22,108 nt of DNA from the NCBI GenBank assembly GCA_016716435.1, contig JADJWI010000005.1, positions 1-22,108 of the forward strand, written 5' to 3'. Below, one piece after another: positions 8,339 through 15,573 of this stretch; position 1 is the stretch's first letter, and each line of letters begins with the position of its first letter. This DNA is from Acidobacteriota bacterium (GTDB lineage: Bacteria; Acidobacteriota; Blastocatellia; Pyrinomonadales; Pyrinomonadaceae). Under the pieces are notes generated by a model. The model ran no database searches. It worked only from the letters and a program-made list of their open reading frames with translations, and had not been told where the DNA came from. The position numbers were made by a program, and so were the translations under genes.

Positions 8339-10327
8339 CTACCTTACGACAAGTTCCCTTTCCCGAAGGTATTTTAGCTTGTCCCGTATCTCGGCGGCTC
8401 GTTCAAATTTCATCTCTTTCGCCGCGGCCCGCATGTCCGCCTCTAGCTGGGTGATCGTCTCTTTGAGCTGCTTTGGCGAGTATTCCTCGATCCCTTCAAT
8501 GTCGAGCGGCACCTTAAAGTAGTCAGCCTCATAGGCCGTTACAAGCGTCGCCTCGATCGGCTTGACGATGGTCGTCGGCGTTATGCCGTGCTCGGTGTTG
8601 TAGGCTTCCTGTATCGCCCGCCGGCGGCTGGTTTCGCTGATGGCATAGTCCATCGACTTGGTTATCTTGTCGGCGTAGAGGATCGCCCGGCCGCCGGAGT
8701 TTCTCGCCGCCCGGCCGATGGTCTGTATCAGCGATCGCTCCGAACGAAGAAAGCCTTCTTTGTCCGCGTCGAGTATCGCGACCAGCGAGACCTCAGGCAG
8801 GTCAAGCCCCTCGCGGAGCAAGTTGATGCCGACCAGCACGTCAAACTCGCCTCGCCTCAGGTCGCGGAGTATCTTGATGCGGTCGAGCGTCTCGATGTCG
8901 CTGTGGAGGTACGAGACCTTCACACCGACCTCGGCAAAATACTCGCTCAGATTCTCGGCCATCCGCTTCGTCAGCGTCGTGACCAGCACCCGTTCGTTCC
9001 GCTCCGCTCGGACACGGCACTCCTCGAGCAGGTCGTCGATCTGCCCCTTCACCGGCCGCACCTCAACGACCGGGTCAAGCAGTCCCGTCGGCCGGATGAT
9101 CTGCTCGATCACCTCGCCCTGAGTTTTCTCCAATTCAAACGCCCCCGGCGTTGCCGAAACGTAGATCGTCTGCCCGCGGCGTTCTTCAAATTCCCCAAAG
9201 TTCAGCGGACGGTTGTCGCGCGCCGAGGGCAGCCGGAAGCCGTACTCGACAAGTGTCCCTTTTCGCGACTGGTCGCCCTTGAACATCGCCCCAAGCTGCG
9301 GAATCGTCTGGTGCGATTCGTCGATAACCATCAGCGCATCTTTCGGCAAATAGTCGAGCAAGGTCGGCGGCGGCTCGCCGGGCTTTTTGCCGGTCAGGTG
9401 CCGCGAATAATTTTCGATGCCGCGGCAAAAGCCCATTTCCCTGATCATCTCAAGGTCATACATCGTCCGCTGATGGAGCCGCTGTGCCTCGACGATCTTG
9501 CCCACCTCGACCAGAACCTTTTCATGCTCGTCGAGCTCCGCCCGAATGGTCTTCGCCGCCCGCTTGATGGTGTCCTTTGACATCACATAGTGCGTTTTCG
9601 GGTAGATCGGCAGCCGCGATGTGTGCTTGTAAACCACCTCGCCGAGCAGCGGGTCGATGGTCGAGATCGAGTCGATCTCATCACCCCAAAACTCGATCCT
9701 GTACGCCTGGTCCTGATAGCTCGGATAGACCTCGACCACATCCCCGCGGACGCGAAAGGTACCGCGGTCAAAGTCGACATTCACCCGTTCATACTGAAGC
9801 TCGACCAGCTTTTGCAGAAAGTCCTCGCGACGAAGTTGCTGCCCGGGCTCGATGAACATCAGCATCCCGAAATAAGCGTCCGGATCGCCAAGGCCGTAAA
9901 TGCACGAGACCGACGCGACGACAATAACGTCCCGCCGCTCAAAGAGCGCACGTGTCGCCGATAGCCGCAGCCGGTCGATCTCATCGTTTATCGTCGCCTC
10001 TTTTTCAATGTAAAGATCGGCCGCCGGCACGTATGCCTCGGGCTGATAATAGTCGTAATACGAAACGAAATACTCGACCGCGTTCTCGGGAAAAAAGCCT
10101 TTGAACTCCTGATAAAGCTGCGCCGCCAGCGTTTTGTTATGGGCCAACACAAGCGTCGGCCGCTGCGTCTGCTGGATCAGATTCGCGATCGTGAAGGTCT
10201 TGCCCGAGCCCGTTATACCAAGCAGAACCTGATCTTTGGCTCCGCCATTTATCCCCTCAACCAACTGCCGGATCGCCTCCGGCTGATCGCCCTTCGGCGT
10301 GTTTTCACTTATGAGACGAAATTGCAT
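8339..10327 (-). CDS. uvrB: UvrABC system protein B (excinuclease subunit)
   Basis: Complete 662-residue protein, the usual length, with no frameshift. The Walker A motif GITGSGKT is at residues 37-44. The beta-hairpin region that clamps DNA, with YYDYYQPEAYVP, is at about 90-101. The Walker B/DESH box is at 336-339. Later helicase motifs include VSATPG, TLTKRMAENL and GINLLREGLDLPEV with QTIGRAARN. The C-terminal UVR domain, which binds UvrC, covers roughly 625-655 (KEMKFERAAEIRDKLKYLRE). UvrB receives damaged DNA from UvrA, verifies the lesion and recruits UvrC for dual incision in nucleotide excision repair, in the cytoplasm. The ATG at 10327 gives the standard MQFRLIS start. No Shine-Dalgarno site precedes it, and the best -10 box is only 7 bases upstream, so leaderless translation is possible. 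No SOS box could be assigned with confidence. Confidence 0.97.
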   Translation of the reverse strand: MQFRLISENTPKGDQPEAIRQLVEGINGGAKDQVLLGITGSGKTFTIANLIQQTQRPTLVLAHNKTLAAQLYQEFKGFFPENAVEYFVSYYDYYQPEAYVPAADLYIEKEATINDEIDRLRLSATRALFERRDVIVVASVSCIYGLGDPDAYFGMLMFIEPGQQLRREDFLQKLVELQYERVNVDFDRGTFRVRGDVVEVYPSYQDQAYRIEFWGDEIDSISTIDPLLGEVVYKHTSRLPIYPKTHYVMSKDTIKRAAKTIRAELDEHEKVLVEVGKIVEAQRLHQRTMYDLEMIREMGFCRGIENYSRHLTGKKPGEPPPTLLDYLPKDALMVIDESHQTIPQLGAMFKGDQSRKGTLVEYGFRLPSARDNRPLNFGEFEERRGQTIYVSATPGAFELEKTQGEVIEQIIRPTGLLDPVVEVRPVKGQIDDLLEECRVRAERNERVLVTTLTKRMAENLSEYFAEVGVKVSYLHSDIETLDRIKILRDLRRGEFDVLVGINLLREGLDLPEVSLVAILDADKEGFLRSERSLIQTIGRAARNSGGRAILYADKITKSMDYAISETSRRRAIQEAYNTEHGITPTTIVKPIEATLVTAYEADYFKVPLDIEGIEEYSPKQLKETITQLEADMRAAAKEMKFERAAEIRDKLKYLRERELVVR

Positions 10328-10334
10328 TTCTTAG

Positions 10335-10364
10335 ATGATACCGAATTCCGGGCCCCGATGAAAA
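10335..10364 (-). promoter_or_regulatory. Possible uvrB promoter
   Basis: On the minus strand: TTTTCA (10364-10359), 18-bp spacer, TATCAT (10340-10335). The -10 box matches the sigma-70 consensus at 5 of 6 positions and the -35 at 4 of 6. The predicted start of transcription falls almost on the ATG. Confidence 0.35.
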
Positions 10365-10367
10365 GCA

Positions 10368-10396
10368 TTCACAACCTGAGAACTTAAAGTTATACT
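10368..10396 (+). promoter_or_regulatory. Promoter of the secreted beta-helix gene
   Basis: TTCACA (10368-10373), a 17-bp spacer and TATACT (10391-10396): 5 of 6 consensus matches in each box with ideal spacing. It points towards the gene at 10490 and would leave a leader of about 85 bases. It overlaps the opposite-facing uvrB promoter region. Confidence 0.55.
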
Positions 10397-10489
10397 AAGG
10401 ATGATGAATTCTATGCTCAAAAGCGTAGAGCAGGCCGCGATGCACCTACCTATTCTTGGCTCTCCGTTCAAGTCTTTTGCATAAGTTAA

Positions 10490-11893
10490 ATGAAAATGCG
10501 TATCTATCATTTCAGCAAACTTCTGTTACTGTTTCTCGGCCTTTTCTTCGCCCTTTCGTCCGACGTGAGCGGTGCAATACTACGGGTTACGACCCTCGAG
10601 GATACTGACGATGGTGTTTGCGATGCACACTGCAGTTTCCGCGAGGCGGTCAATACGGCATCGAACGATGACACCGTCATCTTTGACCGAAGCCTGCGTG
10701 GAGGGACCATACACCTGACGAACACAATAACTATAGAAAAGGTTTTGACCATTGACGGCCCGAACCGCAGGCGGATAACGATTAGTGGGAACAAATCCTT
10801 TCGCATTTTTCATATAGGCGGAACCAGTAGCATTTTCACAAGCGTCTCTATCGATGGATTGATCATTCGTGATGGTGCTGATCCAGGCGGTCGCGGCGGC
10901 GGCATTTACCTTGATTCGTTCGATACGCTTTTTCTTACTGACTGCCTGATCACCAACAACCATGCTGCCTTTGGCGGCGGTATCCGTTCGTTTCTTGGCT
11001 ACCTCCGCATTAAAGACTGCACTATCGCAAACAATACAAGCGACGGCCCGGGCGGCGGGGCCGGCATTGAAGCCCGAATGGATGGCGGAAACATGGAAAT
11101 AGTTAACAGCACGATAACCGGCAATGTCGCTTTGGACGGCACGGGCGGGATCAAGCTAACCATCAGGGAAAGTATGCGCCTTTTGAATAGCACAGTAGTC
11201 AATAATCATTCGTTCGGCACCGGCAACGCTCGTGTCGGCGGTATTTATACCGAGGGCTCAACGATATCTCTAACGGGAATTTACAACTCGATCATTGCCC
11301 GCAACACCGGCGAGATACCGGACCTTAGGCTTGGTGCCGGCGACTACAACTTGATCGGAATCGGGACCGGCTCTTCCTGCGAGAATGGGGGATGTCCTTA
11401 CAGCAAGGTCGGGACACCCCAAGACCCACTCGACCCCATGCTCGGACCATTGACCAACAACGGTCGCGGCGTCCCAACCTTTTCGCCGGTGACAACTAGC
11501 CCGGCAATAGACGCGGGTTTCAGCGTTTTTAGTCAACCCGCCTTTTTTTCAGATTTTTCGACCGACCAGCGTGGTTTTACCCGAATCGCAAACAAGGTCA
11601 TCGACCTCGGCTCGGTCGAGTTTGGCGCGACGCCGGTTCCGAAACTCTCCGAAGTTCGCGGGCGTGTCGTTACCGCGACCGGCCGTGGAGTTTCCGGCGC
11701 CCGTCTTATCCTGACTGATGACAAGGAACAGTCAAGGTACGCAATAACAAATTCCTCCGGCTACTATCGCTTCGGCGAAATCGCTCCGGATGTGACGGTA
11801 ACCGTTGAGGTCGCGGGAAAGCGGCATCGGTCTTCGCCGCAATCTCTTTTCGTCGAAGAGGAGCGTGAATACCTCGACTTCAGAGTGGACTGA
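10490..11893 (+). CDS. Secreted CSLREA / beta-helix / choice-of-anchor-Q protein
   Basis: This intact protein has 467 residues. Residues 1-29 form a signal peptide (MKMRIYHFSKLLLLFLGLFF, cleavage near DVSG-A). A CSLREA domain follows: RVTTLEDTDDG, CDAHC and CSFREAV (residues 32-55). Residues 65-290 are a right-handed parallel beta-helix with repeated GGGI, NNTSDG, NSTITGN and NSTVVNN turns. Residues 320-380 fit a choice-of-anchor-Q end (PLTNNGRGVPT, SPAIDAG, DQRGFTRI, IDLGSVEFG). An added C-terminal domain (388-467) starts VRGRVVTATGRGVSGARLIL and resembles the carboxypeptidase regulatory-like beta-sandwich. It is probably exported and surface-exposed; its ligand is unknown. There is no Shine-Dalgarno site before the ATG; a second ATG lies two codons later. 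Lower GC and more AT-rich codons than uvrB or groEL suggest a faster-evolving or acquired gene. Confidence 0.8.
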   Translation: MKMRIYHFSKLLLLFLGLFFALSSDVSGAILRVTTLEDTDDGVCDAHCSFREAVNTASNDDTVIFDRSLRGGTIHLTNTITIEKVLTIDGPNRRRITISGNKSFRIFHIGGTSSIFTSVSIDGLIIRDGADPGGRGGGIYLDSFDTLFLTDCLITNNHAAFGGGIRSFLGYLRIKDCTIANNTSDGPGGGAGIEARMDGGNMEIVNSTITGNVALDGTGGIKLTIRESMRLLNSTVVNNHSFGTGNARVGGIYTEGSTISLTGIYNSIIARNTGEIPDLRLGAGDYNLIGIGTGSSCENGGCPYSKVGTPQDPLDPMLGPLTNNGRGVPTFSPVTTSPAIDAGFSVFSQPAFFSDFSTDQRGFTRIANKVIDLGSVEFGATPVPKLSEVRGRVVTATGRGVSGARLILTDDKEQSRYAITNSSGYYRFGEIAPDVTVTVEVAGKRHRSSPQSLFVEEEREYLDFRVD

Positions 11894-12141
11894 CGAAAAA
11901 AAATTGATTCTCTAAAAACAAAACCGCATCACCTTACTTAGGAATACCTTTCCTCAATCGCTGTACCAATAAACCGTTGCGTTTTCGCTCGCACCGCAAC
12001 CTCTATTCGCGGCGACGCTGAAGGATCGGTTCCAACGCTTCCCGCTCCCGCTTGCCTAATTCCAGGACTGGCAGCTCTCCGCTTTACCTCGCGTCCGATA
12101 CGTTATAATGTAAGGTCTTTGTGCCTCCTGCGCGTCTTCAC
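11894..12141. other. Intergenic region before purC
   Basis: 248 bases with no supportable gene. It starts with an A-run (11899-11906) without a hairpin, so no terminator can be called for the beta-helix gene. The purC promoter is at its right end. Confidence 0.6.
12083..12109 (+). promoter_or_regulatory. Probable purC promoter
   Basis: A perfect -10 box TATAAT lies at 12104-12109, with the weak -35-like TTTACC at 12083-12088 (spacer 15, shorter than ideal). Transcription would begin about 12116, giving a leader of about 26 bases before the purC ATG. Confidence 0.5.
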
Positions 12142-13047
12142 ATGGCCTTAGCAACTACTCTTTCTGATTCTACTTTCACGGGGCTGCCGCTTCTGCACAA
12201 GGGCAAGGTCCGCGATGTTTACGATGCCGGCGACGACACGCTCTTGCTCGTTGCGACCGACCGCCTCTCGGCATTCGACTGCGTTCTGCCAACGCCTATC
12301 AAGTACAAGGGTGCCGTGCTGACGGCCCTTTCGTCCTTCTGGTTTGAGCGGCTCAAGCACATCGTCCCGAACCATCTGATCACCGTCGAGCTCGACGAAA
12401 TGCCCGAGGCAATCCGCAACCACGAGGTGCTCCGTGGCCGCTCGATGCTCGTCCGTCGGACGAAGGTCTTCCCGGTCGAGTGCGTCGTCCGCGGCTATCT
12501 GGAAGGCTCGGGCTGGAAGGACTACCTCGTCGATGGGACCGTCTGCGGCCGCGAGCTTCCGCCCGGCCTCAAGCATTGCGACAAGCTCCTCTCGCCGATC
12601 TTTACTCCGGCGACCAAGGCCGCGACCGGCCACGATGAGAACATTACGCAGGTCGAATTTATGCAGGCGGTCGGCCACGACACGGCCGCCGAGCTAAAGG
12701 CGATCTCGAAACAGCTCTACACGCAGGCCAGCGAATATGCCCTTCCGCGCGGGATCATCATCGCCGATACCAAGTTCGAATTCGGCGAGGACAAGGACGG
12801 CAACATACTCCTCATCGACGAAGTTTTGACACCGGATTCCTCCCGATTTTGGGATGCTGAAAAGTACGAACCGGGCCACAAGCAGCCGTCGTTTGACAAA
12901 CAGTTCGTTCGCGAATATCTTGAAACCCTCGATTGGAACAAACAGCCGCCTGCACCGCCGCTTCCCTTTGAAGTGGCCGAGGCTACGTCCGAACGATACC
13001 TCAAGGCGTACGAGCTCCTGACCGGCGAAAAGCTAAAGGTCGATTGA
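12142..13047 (+). CDS. purC: Phosphoribosylaminoimidazole-succinocarboxamide synthase
   Basis: Intact protein of 301 residues. It joins CAIR and aspartate with ATP to form SAICAR, a step in purine synthesis in the cytoplasm. KGKVRDVYD (residues 20-28) is the ATP-binding N-terminal signature. The others are ATDRLSAFD (38-46), FPVECVVRGYLEGSGW (110-125) and RGIIIADTKFEFG (203-215), followed by DEVLTPDSSRFW (226-237). The length and the 260-300 tail (SFDKQFVREYLE, PPAPPLPFEV) fit the longer bacterial/eukaryotic-type subgroup. The ATG at 12142 is chosen: an upstream in-frame GTG at 12121 adds only seven residues and lies close to the expected transcription start. No Shine-Dalgarno site is visible; the leader instead carries CCTCCT, the complement of one. 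A Fis-like gene follows closely. Confidence 0.95.
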   Translation: MALATTLSDSTFTGLPLLHKGKVRDVYDAGDDTLLLVATDRLSAFDCVLPTPIKYKGAVLTALSSFWFERLKHIVPNHLITVELDEMPEAIRNHEVLRGRSMLVRRTKVFPVECVVRGYLEGSGWKDYLVDGTVCGRELPPGLKHCDKLLSPIFTPATKAATGHDENITQVEFMQAVGHDTAAELKAISKQLYTQASEYALPRGIIIADTKFEFGEDKDGNILLIDEVLTPDSSRFWDAEKYEPGHKQPSFDKQFVREYLETLDWNKQPPAPPLPFEVAEATSERYLKAYELLTGEKLKVD

Positions 13048-13085
13048 GTTCTCTCTGCCTTCCGCGAAAACAAGTGCGAGACCTA

Positions 13086-13358
13086 ATGGAAAGCCTGATC
13101 GATGAACTGCTCGACGGCCGTATTCTGCTCAATGAAGCGGTCGGCGAGTTTGAGAAGATCTACATCGAAAAAGCGCTCGAACGCAACAGCGAGCACCTCT
13201 CGAACACCGCCGAGGCGCTCGGCATCCACCGCAACACGCTTTCAAAACGCGTCACCGAATACAAGGCCGCTCCAAAGCCGAAACCGCTCAAAGCAAAAGC
13301 AAAAAAGCCCCGCGGCAAAACGCCCGCGAAGCCCGCTCCAAAAACAAGAATACGCTAG
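13086..13358 (+). CDS. Small Fis-type helix-turn-helix protein with basic Lys/Pro/Ala tail
   Basis: About 90 residues from the ATG at 13086 (MESLIDELLDGRILLNEAVG). The middle, FEKIYIEKALERNSEHLSNT followed by AEALGIHRNTLSKRV, is a Fis/NtrC-type HTH_8 DNA-binding domain, with AEALGIHRNTLSKRV as the helix-turn-helix. The last 30 residues are almost all Lys, Pro, Ala and Arg (KPKPLKAKAKKPRGKTPAKP), like the tails of histone-H1-like nucleoid proteins. A role in DNA binding or transcription control is inferred; targets are unknown. It begins 38 bases after the purC stop and may be co-transcribed. Earlier starts exist (TTG 13044 overlapping the purC stop, GTG 13074), and no strong Shine-Dalgarno site decides between them. 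The protein lacks the AAA+ domain of NtrC-type activators, so it would act alone or as a subunit. Confidence 0.75.
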   Translation: MESLIDELLDGRILLNEAVGEFEKIYIEKALERNSEHLSNTAEALGIHRNTLSKRVTEYKAAPKPKPLKAKAKKPRGKTPAKPAPKTRIR

Positions 13359-13439
13359 GCTCAGGTCTCTGCGAAAGCGGTCGTGAGCCGATCTATTGAG
13401 ATGTTTCGCGTAATTGATCGGAACTGATTTTTTTGTCTT

Positions 13440-13445
13440 GGAGAG
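13440..13445 (+). promoter_or_regulatory. Ribosome binding site of the DUF4347-like gene
   Basis: GGAGAG with a 6-base gap to the ATG at 13452. It fixes the start of this otherwise unfamiliar small gene. Confidence 0.55.
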
Positions 13446-13451
13446 CTTTTT

Positions 13452-14005
13452 ATGCCCGAACCAATTGCTATAGAAAACCTTATGTTCTACGATCCGGACC
13501 TCGAAAGTTACGCCGCCGCCTTTCGGGCGGAGCACGGTTCAAGAGGTAAGACCCACTCGGTCGCCACGACAACTGACCTCATCGACGCCGTGAAGCAATA
13601 CACAAAGGTGCGTTACCTTGAGGTTGTGATGCATGGTTCGCCCGGGATGATCTGGTTCAAGACCGGCGGCCAGATGGTGGCCCGTCATCTCGGCGTAATA
13701 ATCAATGATTCGAAGATGCTTTCGATAAATGCTCGTATACTATTCCTCGGATGCAACATCGCAGACGGTCCCGCCGGAGACACTTTTCTTGTTGAGATCG
13801 GGAAGGCGATGTTCCGGGAACCGGTGGCACGGTCGGCGGGACCAACTCGATAAACGTGGTCATCGGCGGCACGACCACAAGGATGAATCCCTTGCGCTTC
13901 TTCGACACCAAATTGAAAGTTCGGCGCTTCGATGCGGATGGGAAAATGATTGCCGGAGAGGACGTGGGCTATTGGGGCGATCGGACAACAGTAAATGTTC
14001 GTTGA
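13452..14005 (+). CDS. Small stand-alone protein resembling DUF4347 (caspase/gingipain-like fold), one frameshift
   Basis: The gene begins MPEPIAIENLMFYDPDLESY after a good ribosome binding site. One frame runs to about 13815 and then shifts to a second frame reading GTGGTVGGTNSINVVIGGTT up to the TGA at 14003-14005. The joined protein has about 184 residues. YLEVVMHGSPG and ARILFLGCNIADGPAGDTFL give a strand-His-Gly-Ser and a strand-Gly-Cys. This is the His/Cys arrangement seen in DUF4347 and, more widely, in clan CD peptidase-like domains (gingipain, caspase, CHAT). DUF4347 is normally the N-terminal domain of very large surface proteins; here it appears alone, without a signal peptide or repeats. 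Peptidase activity is not shown. The family assignment is from memory of the motif pattern. The C-terminal part (KLKVRRFDADGKMIAGEDVG) may be a small beta domain. Confidence 0.55.
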
Positions 14006-14019
14006 TCGCTATTTGCCAT

Positions 14020-14943
14020 CTAGGCTCTCGTTTCGAGAACCTCCAGCTTATCGCCAACCCTGATCACAACCCCCGGGTTCTCGGGGATTAGATTCTCACC
14101 AAAGAGAACGTAGTTGGGTTCCATACCAAGCTCTTCTAGCTTGTCGGGAAAAACGTCCTTCGCCATCCGGAAGCTTGCCAGGGTCCGGAGCGGTTCCTTG
14201 CCGGCAAATTCGCCGCGGTCGGGGTCGACCGTCGTGATCGCACACCGGGCACATGGTTTCACTACACGGAAGGTCGCCTCGCCAACCCTGATCCTCGCCC
14301 AGCGGTCTTCTTCGAACGGCTCGGAGCCGGCAATGACCAGATTCGGCCGGAATCGCTTCATCGGCAGCGGCTCAAATTGCTCCCCTCCTTGTTTAGGAGG
14401 GGTGGCCGAAGGCCGGGGTGGTAGATCATGCTGGGCAGATGCCACTATCCGCCGATTCAACTCCGCGAGCGACCCTTCGCCGATCAGCAAAAGCGGATAG
14501 CCGTCGGCAAAGCTGACCAGATTATCTCCGCGATCGAACCGCTCGCTGACGTGCCGCTCCGTGGATTCGGGCATCAAAACAAGCTGACAGTTCCGCCCGA
14601 GCACGTCGCTGAACCATTCATTCACTTGCGTCGGATAAACCAAAGCACGACATTCAGAATTCCATATTTGGACTCGCACCGATTTCACAGTGTCCTTCTT
14701 GGTTCCATCAGCGATGAACAACGGCTCTGTTTCTGGCGCGCCAACGACTATTCCGGTGTCACTAACATCCACCGAAATGAGCGCCATTTTTGGCACTTCA
14801 CGCTGCGTCAGGAACATCCCCTCGCGGTCGGTCACCATCCACCGCCGGTCATGCCGCAGCCCGCGCTTCTCAACCAGCGCCTCGGCGACCGATTTGCCGC
14901 GAAGCGATTTGATCGGATAAATGTTAATCTCGGAAATTTTCAT
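14020..14943 (-). CDS. MOSC domain protein (mARC/YcbX-like)
   Basis: Intact protein of 307 residues, starting MKISEINIYPIKSLRGKSVA. The N-terminal MOSC_N beta-barrel spans about 1-125 (RGLRHDRRWMVTD, FLTQREVPKMALI). The MOSC domain follows, with KRFRPNLVIAGSEPFEEDRW (196-215), KPCARCAITTVDPDRGEF (229-246) and ENPGVVIRVGDKLEVLE near the end. The cysteine of KPCARC (231 or 234) is the expected molybdenum-cofactor ligand in YcbX and mARC proteins, which reduce N-hydroxylated compounds with a redox partner. No fused 2Fe-2S ferredoxin domain is present, so a separate electron donor is needed. Residues about 167-190 (ASAQHDLPPRPSATPPKQGG) are an in-frame insertion encoded by the palindromic element at 14382-14422, placed between the helix LNRRI and the conserved PLPMKRFRPN. 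No clear Shine-Dalgarno site is seen. Confidence 0.85.
   Translation of the reverse strand: MKISEINIYPIKSLRGKSVAEALVEKRGLRHDRRWMVTDREGMFLTQREVPKMALISVDVSDTGIVVGAPETEPLFIADGTKKDTVKSVRVQIWNSECRALVYPTQVNEWFSDVLGRNCQLVLMPESTERHVSERFDRGDNLVSFADGYPLLLIGEGSLAELNRRIVASAQHDLPPRPSATPPKQGGEQFEPLPMKRFRPNLVIAGSEPFEEDRWARIRVGEATFRVVKPCARCAITTVDPDRGEFAGKEPLRTLASFRMAKDVFPDKLEELGMEPNYVLFGENLIPENPGVVIRVGDKLEVLETRA
14382..14422 (+). repeat. Palindromic mini-element, in-frame inside the MOSC gene
   Basis: First hairpin: CCCCTCCT (14382-14389), 5-base loop, AGGAGGGG (14395-14402). Second hairpin: GGCC-GAA-GGCC (14404-14414). The end is GGGGTGGT (14415-14422). It matches the element at 1791-1840 in order, loop size and flanking words. 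It lies antisense to the MOSC gene and is translated there as about 14 residues rich in Pro (PPRPSATPPKQGG). Confidence 0.8.
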
Positions 14944-14991
14944 CTTGATCTAGTATTTAATGCGTTCCAAGACATATCATTCGCATACTAA

Positions 14992-15399
14992 CTATAGAAC
15001 GTGAAGGTCCTGGAGGATCACCGCAAATCCTTTCTCCCGCTCATGAAATTCAAATTGAGCTGTCAAATCACTCCATTGGCCGTTAAGAGGAACCGGATAG
15101 TCGAACCAGTAACCGGAGCCATCGTCGAATTCGCCTGCAGCTTCCAGTTTGGGTGTCGAAAGCTCATCTGGGTCGGAGAATCGAGGCGGCCCGAATTCGC
15201 GATAGAAGATCGTGTCGTCGGAAAACACTTCGTTCAGTATGAGTTCAATCGATGTTGGCGTCCAAACATGTCCGTAATTAGTGGCTTCGTCCAAAGCGAT
15301 GCAGGCCTCACGCAGGTCACCTGATGAAAGCAATCTGAACCATTCCCTAATAAAGTTAATAATCGCTTTTTCGGGATACTGTCTATCAATCTGAATCAT
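14992..15399 (-). CDS. Small conserved-looking protein of unknown function
   Basis: 135 residues, intact, starting MIQIDRQYPEKAIINFIREW. The N-terminal half is helical (FRLLSSGDLREACIALDEAT); the C-terminal half is strand-rich and ends SGYWFDYPVPLNGQWSDLTA then QFEFHEREKGFAVILQDLHV-L. The last part, PLNGQWSDLTAQFEF...LQDLHVL, resembles a family of short proteins found in many bacteria (possibly DUF7668; this is recall, not a search). No signal peptide, membrane segment or catalytic motif is seen. It stands 48 bases upstream of the MOSC gene on the same strand and could share its transcript. Its AT-richer base use resembles the beta-helix gene more than groEL or uvrB. It diverges from groES, whose promoter region begins about 50 bases beyond its start. 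Confidence 0.6.
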   Translation of the reverse strand: MIQIDRQYPEKAIINFIREWFRLLSSGDLREACIALDEATNYGHVWTPTSIELILNEVFSDDTIFYREFGPPRFSDPDELSTPKLEAAGEFDDGSGYWFDYPVPLNGQWSDLTAQFEFHEREKGFAVILQDLHVL

Positions 15400-15447
15400 A
15401 AATCTGATAACGTTACTGTCAACTTTCCTGCTGTCTTACGTTTATCC

Positions 15448-15476
15448 TTGACAAGTTTAACCGCGTTTTGTAAATT
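15448..15476 (+). promoter_or_regulatory. groESL promoter
   Basis: A perfect -35 box TTGACA (15448-15453), 17-bp spacer, and TAAATT (15471-15476) as the -10 box (4 of 6 matches). The -10 box overlaps the first two bases of the CIRCE operator, so a bound repressor would block RNA polymerase. Confidence 0.85.
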
Positions 15477-15501
15477 AGCACTCACGGATACCGAGTGCTA
15501 A
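15475..15501 (+). promoter_or_regulatory. CIRCE operator (HrcA binding site)
   Basis: TTAGCACTC-N9-GAGTGCTAA, an exact match to the CIRCE consensus with a 9-base spacer. HrcA binds it and represses groESL; heat stress relieves this. hrcA itself is not in the window. Confidence 0.97.
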
Positions 15502-15573
15502 AGACCTTCTCAATGGCCTAGGGTCCAAGTCATTTTAATACCAAAAGGTACATTTCAAAAGGAGTACACGATT

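Noticed and set aside
8588..9580. Long plus-strand open frame of 330 codons
   Set aside because: Antisense to intact uvrB; composition (Arg/His/Leu-rich) is that of a shadow frame.
10343..10356. GAATTCCGGGCCCC, resembling a cloning-linker junction
   Set aside because: It is flanked by natural sequence continuous with uvrB and its promoter, and no vector sequence follows.
10401..10484. Small open frame of 27 codons in the leader of the beta-helix gene
   Set aside because: It begins almost at the predicted transcription start, lacks a convincing ribosome site and resembles nothing; chance is sufficient.
12121..12141. GTG at 12121 as the purC start
   Set aside because: It adds seven residues not typical of PurC and is only about 12 bases from the TATAAT box.
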